NCBI RefSeq assembly: GCF_029873635.1
Contig: NC_080420.1
Location: 54,707,457 to 54,771,456 of the forward strand
Origin: Malania oleifera
Taxonomy: Eukaryota; Streptophyta; Magnoliopsida; Santalales; Ximeniaceae
Reading direction: 5' to 3'
Length of the DNA stretch: 64,000 bases
Shown: positions 22,701 through 34,672 of the stretch, in pieces
How the letters are laid out: each line of letters starts with the position of its first letter
How positions within the stretch are numbered: position 1 is the first letter of the stretch
Made by a program: the position numbers and the translations under genes
The notes under the pieces: generated by a model
What the model was told of the DNA's origin: nothing
The model's database searches: none
Seen by the model: only the letters and a program-made list of their open reading frames with translations

Positions 22701-23405
22701 TAAAATTCAATAAGAATGTAGGAGAACTTAGGGTTTTGCTTTCAAATGATTTTTGCAAAACAAGATTGATCTATGAAAGCGCAAATGCAAAAAGACTTTT
22801 CAAGCACAATATATATGAATGTAAATATGTGCTTAAGTCTTTCAAGAATAATCCAAAAAGGTTTCTCCCAAGAAGAGTTTTCAAATAAACATTTCCCATA
22901 AATATATGCATCAAAACCTGATTGTTTTCAGCAAGTAATTCACTTTAAGCATGCAACAACCTAAAAGTATCTACTAGCATGCAATACACAAGTCACTGCA
23001 TCAATCATGCAGGTGACATTCCAGATTAAACATGGAATCTAGTAGCTCAAATAACAATTCATACAAACTATAAACCATCCATCAAGGAAAATATAATCAT
23101 TCAGTACATTATGGATAGTAATATGTGGTGTTGTACTAATAAAGGCATACAAGTATAAATAAAGTAAGATCATGAAAGAATTTAATTAATATAGCTATGA
23201 AAGAAAAATGCTCTCCTTCAGTTATGCACTCAATACATTACCATCTTATGTCTTTATCTCCTTTTCATTGTTCAAGTTCTTAGCCAAGAGCCCTAAGATT
23301 TTCGATGATTTAAACTTGGCTTTGAATCCCTAGGCTCCTTGGACTTAGAGGACCAAAAAGTCACAATGATTATCTCTTTAGATGTACTTAGCCTATTTTG
23401 CCTCT
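19725..23405 (-). repeat. Composite repeat, copy A (gypsy fragment plus copia LTR)
   Basis: It matches copy B at 31042-34608 nearly base for base apart from small indels. The shared unit includes a non-coding part (19725-20920, with one CTAGTCGACTACCC motif), a gypsy protease remnant, and most of a minus-strand copia LTR joined at the same position (22021/33221). The shared junction means the composite was duplicated after it formed. Confidence 0.85.
20921..21990 (-). pseudogene. Ty3/gypsy gag-pro fragment, copy A
   Basis: Minus-strand frames 21879-21574, 21347-21126 and 21139-20921 match the protease region of Tat-type gypsy elements. There is a helix-rich pre-protease part (SSKSHRNALIKMLKDSY), then the active-site stretch VLVNNWLALNAC where the family normally has Asp-(Thr/Asn)-Gly, so the catalytic Asp is lost. 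A G-patch-like YEPRKGLVKYLQGI segment follows. RT and later domains are absent. Confidence 0.7.
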
Positions 23406-23589
23406 TTTCTTATGAATCTCAGTACATGAGAGGCTCAAGGTCAAATGACTTCCAAATTTAACTACTCATGCATGGGTTTCTTTGAACTTTGAACTCTCAT
23501 CTAGATTGAAACCACGTGCAATCATCTTAGTTATTTAACACATCTCTAAGGATATAAAGCTCTAATGGATTTGAATTTTATTTGAGAGC
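22022..23589 (-). repeat. Minus-strand copia LTR, 5' part missing
   Basis: On the minus strand it ends at 22022 with GATTACACCATAACTGTCA, like the E5 LTR end. It has the CCCAATTCACTCCCCC block and U5 sequence with GCTCCACC and AAGTGGGC-like blocks (22340-22480). No primer site lies beyond its end, so it is a 3' or solo LTR. The 5' (U3) part is cut at 23590 by the E4 LTR. Confidence 0.75.
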
Positions 23590-24612
23590 TGTTGAAATTG
23601 GTGTGTTCCCAAGAGGGGGGGTTAATTGGAAATTTAAAACTTTTGCCTAGGTCAATTTAGATTCCTCAACCAGTATTGCACAAACCTAGGGTCTTTCTAT
23701 TTAATCAAAAACTTAATCAAATATTAAAACAATTAAACTCAAACATTCAAGTGCTGAAATTAAAATGCGAAAATTAAAAGCACACACAAGAAATGTTATC
23801 GGGATTCAGCCAATACTGCCTATGTCCCTGCTTCAGCTCGCAAGCCCGATGATTATCAATATTGCTCACTTAATGGGTGGAGCGGCACCAGTTACAACCA
23901 TGTCAAATTATCAGGGCTGACCTCAACCTTTACAACCTGATCCTTACAAGATAGATCAACACCCCCTCAGGCCACACCTGGAATACACAGATCGATATAA
24001 ACTTTTACGTATAATTCAAATGCTTCTACACAAGCAGATATATACCACAATATGCTCAATACAATTACAAATTACACTTATGTATGATATGAAAGTATAA
24101 GCTTAGTCAAGTCTCAATGTGACTACTTTTAGGATAATGTCAATATTATCAAGCAATATGTGAGAGTGGTGTGAGTATATCTTTGTGTTAAAAATGTGTA
24201 TATCAATCACAAGCAATAACCACAAAGAATTCAAAAGAACAAATATTAAGTATAAACAATACGAGATATTTGAAATCAAGTTTGTTTGAAAAGTACACAA
24301 AGCATGAGAACAAGCCTTTGAATACTTGCAACGATAAAGCAAGACTCACAAGCTCTAGAGAGTATTCCAACTAAAGACTTATGAATTAAATCACAAGGGA
24401 ACTCTCAAGCTCACTTTCAATAAAATCAACAACAATGAAAGTATGAGCTAATATGAACAATCTCAATAATACTTTTACCAAAAGATTTTAGCAAGTAGGA
24501 TGAGTAAGAGATGAATTTTGGCTTGTATATGAGAAAATAAGGGTTTTGAATTTCACAGAGTTTTGGCTAATGATATTTTCTATTCCATCATTAATCTTTT
24601 CAAATGAACTGG

Positions 24613-25095
24613 TATATATATAGACATTCATAAAAATATAACTGTTGAGGGACATAGAAGTCTTTTTAGAAAAGATTAATGAAGGTTAAATAAAATTAAC
24701 CTTGTTTTACTGTAGTTAAAAATGTTCAACCTGAGAGGTTTCAGTCAACTATATTTTAAGTTTGGTTGACTCAATTGCCACATTCGGTCGACCGAGACAT
24801 TTTTAAACTGAAGGTTCAGTCGACTGAAACAAGGCGATTTTCGAACCCTTCGAGGTTCGGTCGACTGTATATGAGTTCGATCTGTTATACTTTATGGTTC
24901 AGTTGACTCAATAAAAAATGAATTGGAAGTTCGGTCGACTAAGTTGTTAGGGAGCAGACACGTGTGAGTTTGGTTAACTAAGAAAAATACATTCAAAAAG
25001 ATTATACTGATCGAGTGAAGTCAAAATGTTGACTTCCACCTAGTTTGGTTGACTGAGGCATTTTAAACTACTAGGATTCGGTCGACCGAATTAGT
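24613..25095 (-). promoter_or_regulatory. E4 LTR promoter: palindrome cluster and TATA box
   Basis: About ten motifs near GGTTCGGTCGACTGAA lie at 24730-25095. A TATA run at 24613-24622 follows about 110 bases downstream on the minus strand. The motif consensus matches the cluster before the E4 post-pol ORF. Confidence 0.6.
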
Positions 25096-25171
25096 CCACA
25101 ACTTATTTTTGGTGCAAAAATAAATCCCTATTAAAGTGAGTTCTGATCCTATTTACTTGAGGGATTCCTAT

Positions 25172-25479
25172 TGTAGAGACTTAGAAATATAATAAATAAA
25201 AGAAAATGAGAAAAGTGGAATTTTGGTTGGAGGAGGAGAAAATCGGCGGTTTTCTGACGGGGGAAGAAAATCGGCGACAATTTTCTAAAGGGGGAAGAAA
25301 ACAGAAGACGGTTTTGAGATTGAACCGCAGGACGGTAAATGGTAAACATTAATTTCAAGCTGGTTAAACAGAAAATCGGCGACGATTTTCTGAAGCAAGA
25401 CAAAACCAGTGACGATTTTTGTTAGCAGTTCTGAAGATATAAAAGAACTGAGAGCTCATTTGTAAATTAAAATTTTAAA

Positions 25480-25515
<36 letters not shown>

Positions 25516-27609
25516 CTCTCTCTCTCTCTCTTCCCCAAAAACCTACGAACCCTCTTCCAATTTTCTTCGATTCTGGCTCCATTAAATCCTAGATTGACAA
25601 TCAAGAACCACCACGGGATTCCAAGAAGATTCTCTACACCGTAGGCGGAGTGGAATTTCAATTTGGAATTCTAGGGCACCATCCCAAAACTGAGGTAAGG
25701 AGGTAATTTGAGTGTTTATGGGTTGTTTATCTGAATTATTGGATGTATAGGCCTATAAATATGAATATGAATATATTTTTGGGGTTGAACTAAAGAATTG
25801 GATTTTTGTGAAACATAGGGTTATGGTGTAAAAGCTGCAGGCATGAGTTAGAGTTTCGGCGGGTATTTTCCTAGGAAATAAGGTAAAAAATGATAATATT
25901 TGTCTGGTTGATATTTAGTAAATAAACTAGGAATATGCGGGTTCGAGAAAAATATGAATACGATAATTCTGGAATATTTAGTTGATTGACTAGGGAATGT
26001 ATGTGTAATTTTAGGGCATTGAAATTACGAACGCCGCAAATGTGAAACGGGAAAATAATAAACAGACCTCAGAAAGTTAGGTAAGGGAAATATATTATGC
26101 TAATTAAATTCAAAATTTTATCAGTAAAGCATAGTATTTGATTATGAATTACAAAGTATGATTTTGAACAGATCAGAGCATGAAAATTATACAGTGTTAT
26201 AGATTATATTTAATATGTTTTAATTAACTATGTGGCATGAGTAGTAATGGAATATTATAGAATTTCATACAGATTTACAGAATTATGATTATATAGTTTT
26301 CATAGAATAACGATATACAGATTATACAGTTTTATTTATAGAGCTATGACTATACAGTATTTTACAAAATTAAAAATATACAATATTTTATAAAATCATG
26401 ATTATACAGTGTTTTACAGAACCATGATTATACAGATTTTTACAGAACCGTGATTATAGAGTGTTTTACAGAACCATGATTATACAAAGTTTTAAAGAAC
26501 CATGATTATACTGTGTTATACAAAACCATAATACACAGATTATAGAACCATGACATACATAAATATAGTTGATACAAATATACAGTTATATTATAGCGTC
26601 ATGATTAATACATAAAATTACAGCATCATGGTAAATGCAGTTGATACAGAATCATGGTAAAACATATAGATATTATATAGAAATAGTATTATATAGTATC
26701 AGACCCTGATGTAACATATTAGTTTACAAAGCACGGTACCATAACTATACAGTATAGAAAGTGCAATCATACGTCTCAGATAGAGTATGACGTTGAATGC
26801 CGATTGTGCCACAGGTATAGTAGAGAGTTCCTTGACATCCAGACCAGGTGGAGCGAGCCTTTCATGCTATAGACATATACATAAATACAGTTAGACTAAC
26901 ACTGGTAGGCCAACCAGTGTTTAATCCTGCCTACGGTCCGCACAACCCTGTCATGAGGGGATAATCATGACATACAGTCATCTAGGGAAGTTTTCAGAAT
27001 TATGTATATATATAGAAAATAAAGATTACCTATTATAGTTAGAAGTATGATTGAATAAATAACTCAAAAATTATGTATTTTAAATGACATAGGTGTGGGT
27101 TATTATACAGATACTTTTGCATGATTTCTCATTTATAGTTTAATTAAAGATTATATTTTGTGTATAGACTCATATGCCACACACTGGTAATAACATTTTT
27201 CTCCTTACTGAGAGGTGTCTTGCCCCATCATTAAGAACATTTCAGGTAACCTAGAGGGACGTGCAAGGCCAGCTCAGAGATAGAGGAGGCGGCTAAGTCG
27301 GCATAATTTTGGGGTGAGTTTCGGGCTGAGTAGTAGAGCCCTTAGTATTTTGGAATTTTTGGGAAATGATGTACATGTGTGTATATATTTATAGGTGGAT
27401 CGGTAGTACTCTGGTATTGTGTATTTTGGGATATGGTTTGGATATTTATGTTTTTCCACTGCATAGATAATATACACGAAATGCACAAGTTACCACGGCA
27501 TCCACTCTGGGCCGTGATGATGACATATAATTATATACAGGGTATTAGAGTTATGATATATAGCTTGACAGTTAAAAAAAAAAAATGTTAGAAAATTTGG
27601 GTCGTTACA
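25172..27609 (+). mobile_element. Solo LTR, probably Ty3/gypsy, target duplication CCTAT
   Basis: The 2438-base unit begins TGTAGAGACTTAG and ends GGGTCGTTACA. Both flanks are CCTAT (25167-25171, 27610-27614). It has no primer site or coding region, so recombination between two LTRs probably removed the rest. The plus orientation is suggested by a CT-repeat leader-like region (25480-25540) followed by GAGGTAAGG near 25691 and a late TTACTGAGAGG...TTTCAGGTAACC segment. The reverse orientation is not excluded. Short ORFs such as 27379-27591 are incidental. Confidence 0.85.
25478..25531. repeat. (CA)n(CT)n microsatellite
   Basis: A CA dinucleotide run followed directly by a CT run, inside the solo LTR. 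Confidence 0.95.
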
Positions 27610-27899
27610 CCTATAGTAATTCTATGGTCTTTCTTAACTTATGTAATCTATCATGCAAGTTATGCAATTTATTATAGACCAAATTGAAAGCAATACAATG
27701 AAAACTTCTTCTTCTTTCTTTTACTCTTCAGATTCCCATGGATTATACCAAGAGTATGTGCTCATTGAGATTTTTTTGGCAACACATCACTTTCATGTGT
27801 GTGTTTTGAATGATTAACCTGTTCAAGTACTTCAGCACACACATTAGTAACATGCAGTTTTTCATTATCAAAACTAGGATCGGATTGAAAAATTCAACA

Positions 27900-28204
27900 A
27901 TCTCCTCTTTTTTATGATGACAAACGCATCAAAACAAAATGAGGTTAAGCCTACAAGGGCTCCCCCTAAGAATATGCATACGTTAAGTTTAAGCAATAAA
28001 GCACACGCATATTAAATAAAGAAGACATTTCAGAATAATTGCATTCAATTTTAGCAATGAGGTATGAATATAGACATGCATATACGCATCATATACATTT
28101 TGCTCAATAAAAGTTCTCCCCTTTTTGCCATCAGCAAAAAGGGCTAAAAATATGCTAAACAAACGTAGTGAAAGAGAATTTCGTTTCTTTCCAAATAATA
28201 AAAA

Positions 28205-28254
<50 letters not shown>

Positions 28255-29431
28255 CCTTATGAAATTATCAAGAAGTATTGGGGGCGTGCTTGCTGAAAAA
28301 GAGATTTTAATTTTTAAGCATCAAGCAAGCAACATTTATCTGGTTAAGCATTTTAGCACATCCTTAATATAACTAGACAAAATCAACCATAAAAATTCAA
28401 AAGATCTTAGGAAAGTTAAGCACGTATCATATGCCAAGCAGATGATTGTGGCAAAATAACATATAAAGTCAATATATTTCAGCACATGCCACAATGAATT
28501 CATTCAACATCTAAACCAAACATATTAAGAGCAAAAACAAAATATGATTTAATTTTGGATGCTCCCCCTTTCGATTTAAATCCTAACTTAGATGAAATAA
28601 AGTTGCTTATACTAGACAAAATTTAATTTATTAAGTATACCAAGAAGTATAAGCAACCTATTAGAATTTCTTTATCATATCTATACTGGATATTTGTTAA
28701 TTCATTTCAAGTATTGCAACCAGCATAGTCTCCCTAAATCCTACAAATGCATCAGAAAATATACTAAGGCATGACATGATACTCATAACCTAAAACAATC
28801 TATATCAATTTATAGACTTTTAAGAAATTGGATATGGTGTTCAAGATTCTTAGAAGAGCCTCAATACTTAAACAACTAAATGTGATGTAAAAGAGTCTTT
28901 TATGTTTTCCTTCTACAGCTGGAGCTCAACTACCTATAAGTATATGATGATTATATATGGATAAAGTTTAATATTCAATTAGTTTTCACTCACCCTTTAA
29001 AAAAAATACTTTAATATTCATTTCGACATAATCATTTTTGCACAACATTCATTTTTGGGAAAATTTCTGTTGAAATTTCGGCAGCATGCCGTCTATAAAA
29101 TGGACATTTCCCAAACCTATAAAACATAAAAATTACACAAAATATGCACTAGTATTACACATTACTACATCAGCCATGCATGTGGCGTTCTAGATATAAT
29201 TAATAAAGCAAGAACAGTAGTGACATTCGATGTATAATAAAGTAATATAGTCAACCATCAATAGTAGCTATCCGTAATGACCCGACCATCAGATGTGCAA
29301 AATAGATAGTGGATGAATGTGCAGTGCAGTAAAGAAAAGAAAACAGAGTAATGTATGATGTTTAGATATACACACCAAGATAAAAGGTAAATAGATAAAA
29401 AGCAAATTTCTTCACGATGGTCTCACAAGTC
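27900..29431 (-). other. E4 non-coding region between post-pol ORF and 3' LTR
   Basis: No supported gene. Pyrimidine-rich blocks on the plus strand near 27901-27907, 27961-27966, 28119-28131 and 28562-28569 correspond to purine tracts of the element strand. An (AT)n microsatellite lies at about 28205-28251. Confidence 0.65.
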
Positions 29432-30673
29432 CTATGCATCACCTCCATCGTCAGAAGATTCAACCACATCTCCACCTATGTCCATAGGATCCTCACCTCC
29501 ATTATTGTGCAGCTCATGAATAGGATCATTCAGCTCATTGAAATTGATGGTCATGAGCCTTTCCAGTTCCCTGTACCTATGCTCGGATGTGATAAAAAAT
29601 TCTCTGAACTCATTTTGAAAGGTTGTATACTGAGCATTCGATGACAAGGCAAGCTCCCGTATATTTGACTGTGTGGACTGTGTGATCTAGAACTTGGGAA
29701 TCCCTATACTAAACGAAGGAACCAGCGAGTCCAGTGATGCTGCCATCAAATATGCATTTGACAGCGGTGCAGGGTGTGGTGACTGTGGTGGCTGCTCTCA
29801 TGGAATTTCTTATTGGTTAGCCTGTCTCCTACCAGCAGTGGGAAACCACATATTTCTAGTCAACTCATATCCTATAAGCCTCAGAGTGATCGAGGAAAAC
29901 ATGTATGCATTCCTTCTTCTTTTAAGCATAGCAGCATTCGATCGGGCCACTTTCATATCCCTGAATACTAGGTTCAATATCTCTCCATACGGCATGATAA
30001 TCCTTCGCCCTACAGTCCTAGAGAACATCCACTTGATCATCAAGCTAGGCAGGTCTAATTTCTTCCTGGTGAAGAGACACCACATAACAAAGCAATCTAG
30101 GTAGGACACATTAACCATGGAACTAGCCTTAGGCAAGATGTTATAGGTAATCAGGTGATGGACAATCTTAACCTCTAGGCTAAACGACGTATAATCTGGA
30201 GGATGGTTAGGGTTAGCACCTGGAACCAATATCACAAGGTTAGCCAAACTTGCAACAGTGAAGTCCTACTCATTTATCCAAGCTAATACCGTGTCAAGAC
30301 ACTCAAAATAACCCCTCCGGATCTCAAGGGTATCAACCAAGTAGTCGACATCAAACCTCATATCAGCGGTTAGAACTCGGGAGTAGTAGCCATTGTCGTC
30401 ATGTCCTAGATTCGAGTAAAACAACCTAACTAATGTGGAGTAATACCTCCTAGGCTGGTAGGACATGAAGGAATCCCACCCCTGCTGCCTAAGCATGTCT
30501 ATAATATTGCCAAAATATTGTTCCATAAAATTCAGATCAAGGATTTTACCTAGGATGACCTCCTTAGGGCGAAAATCCCGCACATATCGTGCTTTGGCAG
30601 CTAGTGAGAGGAACCGGTTGTCGTCCATGTACCCGACTTCTTGGGCGTCCATACGCTCGTGGGGCCTTGCCAT
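29432..30673 (-). pseudogene. E4 post-pol (env-position) ORF, stops only
   Basis: All three open pieces (30673-30266, 30247-29810, 29647-29432) are in one frame, so about 414 codons are interrupted by a few stops without frameshift. The product has an N-terminal part with RAKARYVRDF, a core with YFGNIIDMLRQQGWDSF and VRLFYSNL, a second block (NVSYLDCFVMWCLF, GEILNLVF), and a short acidic C-terminus. E5 and E6 carry homologues in the same place after pol. The fold resembles the 'putative plant transposon protein' family (PF20167), from memory and unchecked. I see no clear signal peptide. Its function is unknown. Plus-strand ORFs at 29694-30104 and 30465-30728 are shadows. Confidence 0.8.
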
Positions 30674-30796
30674 AGTGATTGTGGAGTTAGGTAAGTGGCT
30701 TTTGGTAGGTAAGATATGGGGGCACTAGGAAAATAGAGAGAAACTAGGAAACTCTCTTAATTTTAAACGACAAAATGAGCCATCCATGCGGTAAAA

Positions 30797-31000
30797 GTAT
30801 ATATAGCCGCGAGGTTCGATCGACTGAACATAGATTCGGTCGGATGAATTGTAATAAATGCAACGAAGGCTGAGTTTACTCAGTTGACTGAGGAAAACAT
30901 TCGGTCGGCTGAATCTTAAGGAGCTTTTCAGTTTCCACAGCTCATTCAACCGAATGAAGTTCGTTCTTAATAGGTTCGATCGACCGAATGACATTTGGCT
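30797..31000 (-). promoter_or_regulatory. E4 internal promoter candidate before the post-pol ORF
   Basis: At least five TCGA-type motifs lie at 30812-31000 (for example GGTTCGATCGACTGAAC, and GGTTCGATCGACCGAATG at 30973). The minus strand then reads GCTATATATAC at 30797-30807, about 125 bases before the ORF start. The motifs match the E4 LTR U3 consensus. Function as a promoter is inference. Confidence 0.5.
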
Positions 31001-32141
31001 TTAGATTTGGTCAGCTATGGGTAGGCTGAATTGGATTCAAGCAAATATGTAGATGCTTGTTGTTCAAGAAAATTTGTCACACAAAATCAAGACCACAAAG
31101 TTTTTAAGAGAAGAAAGTATTAAGATCTCTTCATTTTAGTGGTGGCTTGAGTCCTTAGGTTAAGGGGGTGTACAACTATTGTGTAAGTTGTGAAAGTCCA
31201 AGTGCAAAAAAAAAAAAAAAAATCTAGCTAAGATTTTTTCAAGGGTGGGCAATTTTTTCCAAGTGACAAGCTTTGTAGCATAAGAGAATCAAAGAACAGA
31301 AGCTTTTGAACAAATAACTCTGCACCAAAAAATAACAGGTTGCTTGGCTTTGATTTAATTCTAGGCATCTGCCAGCTTAAAATTTGTTTTACTAGTTCCC
31401 TACACCAATTTATCTTTCAAATGATGGTGGGATAAAATTTACATAAATCTTGATGTCTAAACGTTGACATCAAGTTTAGTCCTTCAAATTGTTCTTTTTA
31501 CTTTTTGAAAACAGAGCTGTTACTTTATTTTATTTTTAAAAACACAAAATAAGGAAAAACCTTTTTTAAGAGATTAGGGAAATCCTTTTGAAGAGATTAG
31601 GCTTGAGTGTATAATTGTGCATGGAGAATGAAGCACTTTAAATTCTCCTTTTTAAGAATTCAAAGAATTAGCACCTTAAAACACCCATTTCATTGAATGG
31701 TTGTTTTGCTTACCTTGTGTGCATGTGTGTGTGTACATCCCATTTTGAAAGAGTTTTTTAAAATAAAGCCTTCAATTTTGGAAGAAACCAATTGAGTTTT
31801 TTGAAAAATCAGATGGTCAATCAGCCTTTAGACTGCCTATAGATGCTAGTCGACTACCCTTTGCAAATTTTCCTATTTTTGATTTTGTTTATTTCAAAAA
31901 TATCCTGATCGGTAGGTCAACCCAAAGATAGAGTTTGTTCAGCAAGTTATGCATACATGAGTAGAGCCTCAGTGATCCAATTATCAAATGACCTTGATGC
32001 AATTTTAGGAGCATCTAGATGATGCTTCTCTTGATCAACCATGTTGATGTACAATGGATCCCTGAATAGTTCTTCTAACTCAATCTCTCTCTTTTTTGGT
32101 ATTGTCGATCTCCAATCTATGATGCATAATACATAAGAGCA

Positions 32142-33190
32142 TTAGAAATGTGTATTGTATATAATGGCATTGAGATCCCTTACTTCCATTTTGGTAATAT
32201 TTCTTTCTTCATAACAGAAGTAAGCTTTTACTTTGTCTTTTCTAGTTGGATGGAAACCTAATCTATATGTATTTGAATGAATTTTCAATTTAATTGGTTT
32301 TGTGATTCCTTGTAAATACTTTACTAGTCCTTTTCTGGGTTCGTACTCATGTTTGAACATTTGCTTTGAAAGTGATCATACTCACATAATTTAATTTCGG
32401 TTCAAAGACCAATTCCTTATTTCCTCTAGTCATAGGAGATGTTATTTCTACTAGGTTAGAATGAATTTTAGTTTCAACTTCCATATATGGCACAATTCCG
32501 GGTTTGATAGTACTAATGCACTCTTCTCCTTTAATGGTTATCAAATGCTCTCCTAACACACACTTCAACTTTGGATGAAGGGATGATGGTACTGCCCTAG
32601 TTGTATCAATCTATAGTCTTCTCAAAAGCATGTTGAAAGAGGGTTTGATCTTTAGCGCTTGAAATGGTACCTCAAATGTTCAAGGTCCAATCTCAATGTT
32701 AAGATCAATTTCACCCACAATCTCCCTCATAGTTCCATTGCAAGCTCTGATAGTTAAATTATTGTTCTTTATGGATGATTTGTCAACTCCTAACTTTACT
32801 AATTGGAATCTAGGCATGCATTCAATGCTAACCAGTTATTAACTAATACTCTTGGTATGATATTTTGACCATACTTCACAGCAATGTAGAGAGGACACAT
32901 GACTTTTCCTTCTTCCAGTATCTCATTATTTGTATATGCATTGCTATAAACTGTCATGACAATATTGACCAATTCTTCAAATTGTATGAATGGTGCATTA
33001 TATGGTATATAAGAATCTTTCAGCATTTTTATTAAAGCATTTCTATGACTTTTAGAAGATGTGAGCAAGTTTAGTACGGAGATCTTTGTTAGTGACTTAT
33101 TCAATTGTTGTATAATGATGTAGTCACTAATTTTGAGTTGCTAAAGGAAAATTCTTGCTCTTTTTCTTTTTTTGGCCTCTTCTCTTTGTT
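32142..33190 (-). pseudogene. Ty3/gypsy gag-pro fragment, copy B
   Basis: The same three minus-strand frames as copy A (33104-32799, 32568-32347, 32360-32142) with only a few residue differences. The protease active-site Asp is lost in the same way (VLVNNWLALNAC), so this defect predates the duplication. Confidence 0.7.
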
Positions 33191-33221
33191 TTCAACAATT
33201 TTGTCTTTCCCTTTCCTCCTT

Positions 33222-34608
33222 TAACAGTTATGATGTAATCCCAACAGGGGGAGTGAATTGGGTATTCAAAAAAAATTCCTAGGTTAAGTGTGTCCAATTT
33301 TAGGTCACAATCAGTATAACACAACCTAGGGTCTTTCTAAACAAACGTCAATCCCAAAATAATAATGTATGCAAATGTTTGAAATAAATACAACAATAAA
33401 AAAAATTAAATATAAACATACTAGTGTTTAAAGTAAAGAGATAAGGGAAGAGAAGAAGTAGAAACAATATTTTTATCAAGGTTCTGCCAATCTTACCTAC
33501 GTCCTCGCCTCAAGTCAACCCGATTGAGGATTCCACTACCTTGCTCACTTAACCTGGTGGAGCAACGCCGTTTATAGTACTCCTTACAGGGCGGAGTGTC
33601 CCTAGGTCACTTACCGGGTGGAGCCGAACCAGTTCTCCTTACAGGACAGAGTCTCCCTAGCTCATTTACGTGGTGGAACCAAACCAATTACATTGATATG
33701 AAAGTTTGCGTACAAATAGAGTGCTTCTACAATAAGCAAATGATGCACAATTTACATTTTTATATGCACTCTTATATGATATGATTTCAAGCTCAGTAGA
33801 GTATGAGTATTTTTCTCAAAATAATTTTTGTAGTCTATGAATAAGATGTATATGATAAACACTTCAAAGATTCAGCCGCAATAAATATTTCTCCAAAAAA
33901 ATATTTTTCAATAAGAATGTAGGAGAACCTAGGGTTTTGCTTTCAAATGATTTTTTTCGAAACAAGATCAATCTATGTAAGCACAAATGCAAAAAGATTT
34001 TTCAAGCACAACATATATGAATGTAAATATGTGCTCAAGTCTTTCAAGAATAATCCAAAAAGATTTTCTCCCAAGAAGAGTTTTCAAATAAACATTTCCC
34101 ATAAATATATGCATTAAAACCTGATAGTTTTCAGCAAATAATTCACTTTAAGCATGCAACAACCTAAAAGTATCTACCAGCATGCAATATACAAGTCACT
34201 GTGTCAGTCATGCATATGGCATTCCAAATTAAGCATGAATACAGTAGCTTAAATAACAGTACATATAAACTATAAACCATCCATCAAGGAAAATTTAATC
34301 ATTCAGTACATTATGAATAGTAATCTGCGGTGCTGTTCTAATAAAGACATACAAGTATAAACAAAGTAAGATCATGAGAGCATTTAATTAATATAGCTAT
34401 GAAAGAAAAATGCTCTCCTTTAGTTATGCACTAAATACATTACCATCTTATGCCTTTATCTCCTTTTCATTCTTCAAGTTTTTAGCCAAAAGCCCTAAGA
34501 TTTTCGATGATTTAAACTTGGCTTTGAATCCTTATGCTCCCTAGACTTAGAGGACCAAAAAGTCACAATGAATATCTCTTTAGATGTACTAAGCCTATTT
34601 TGCCTAGT
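33222..34608 (-). repeat. Minus-strand copia LTR, copy B, truncated
   Basis: Corresponds to 22022-23405 in copy A, with the same 3' end and the GCTCCACC blocks at about 33540-33690. The U3 part is missing. Confidence 0.75.
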
Positions 34609-34653
34609 TGTTGGCAACCCAAATGTGTCCTTAAAACCTAATGTTGATAGACT

Positions 34654-34672
34654 TGGCGACTCCACTGGGGAC
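34654..34672 (+). other. G1 primer-binding site (tRNA-Arg type)
   Basis: TGGCGACTCCACTGGGGAC. The first nine bases, TGGCGACTC, are complementary to the 3' end of tRNA-Arg (GAGTCGCCA). This primer site and the following GGGGAC are typical of Tat/Ogre gypsy elements. Confidence 0.75.

Larger units (their letters stand above)
23590..27899 (-). repeat. E4 3' LTR, split by a solo LTR
   Basis: On the minus strand it starts at 27899 with TGTTGAATTTTTCAATCC and ends at 23590 with CCAATTTCAACA. Without the 2443-base insertion (element plus one CCTAT) it is about 1.87 kb, like its relatives. U3 has GGTTCAGTCGACTGAA-type palindromes (24730-25095), a TATA box TATATATATA at 24613-24622, and GGTGCCGCTCCACCC plus AAGTGAGC at 23865-23890. 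Confidence 0.85.
23590..31041 (-). mobile_element. E4: 3' half of a minus-strand Sirevirus-type element
   Basis: Reading down from 31041: a palindrome cluster, a TATA box, a post-pol ORF, about 1.5 kb of non-coding DNA, a purine tract (TCTCCTC on the plus strand at 27901-27907) and the 3' LTR ending at 23590. Pol, gag and the 5' LTR are missing. At 31041 it joins copy B of the composite abruptly. A 2.4 kb solo LTR sits inside its LTR. Confidence 0.82.
31042..34608 (-). repeat. Composite repeat, copy B
   Basis: This is the second copy of the unit at 19725-23405, in the same orientation and offset by about 11.2-11.3 kb. Differences are scattered point changes and small indels, so it is not a recent copy or an assembly echo. 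At 34608 the match to copy A stops within the copia LTR. Confidence 0.85.

Noticed and set aside
25149-25661. Minus-strand ORFs around the CA/CT microsatellite
   Set aside because: They cross the solo LTR boundary or translate the microsatellite.
28200-28255. Origin-like AT stretch
   Set aside because: It is a simple (AT)n microsatellite within E4.
29694-30728. Plus-strand ORFs of 136 and 87 residues
   Set aside because: Antisense to the E4 post-pol ORF, which has homologues in E5 and E6.
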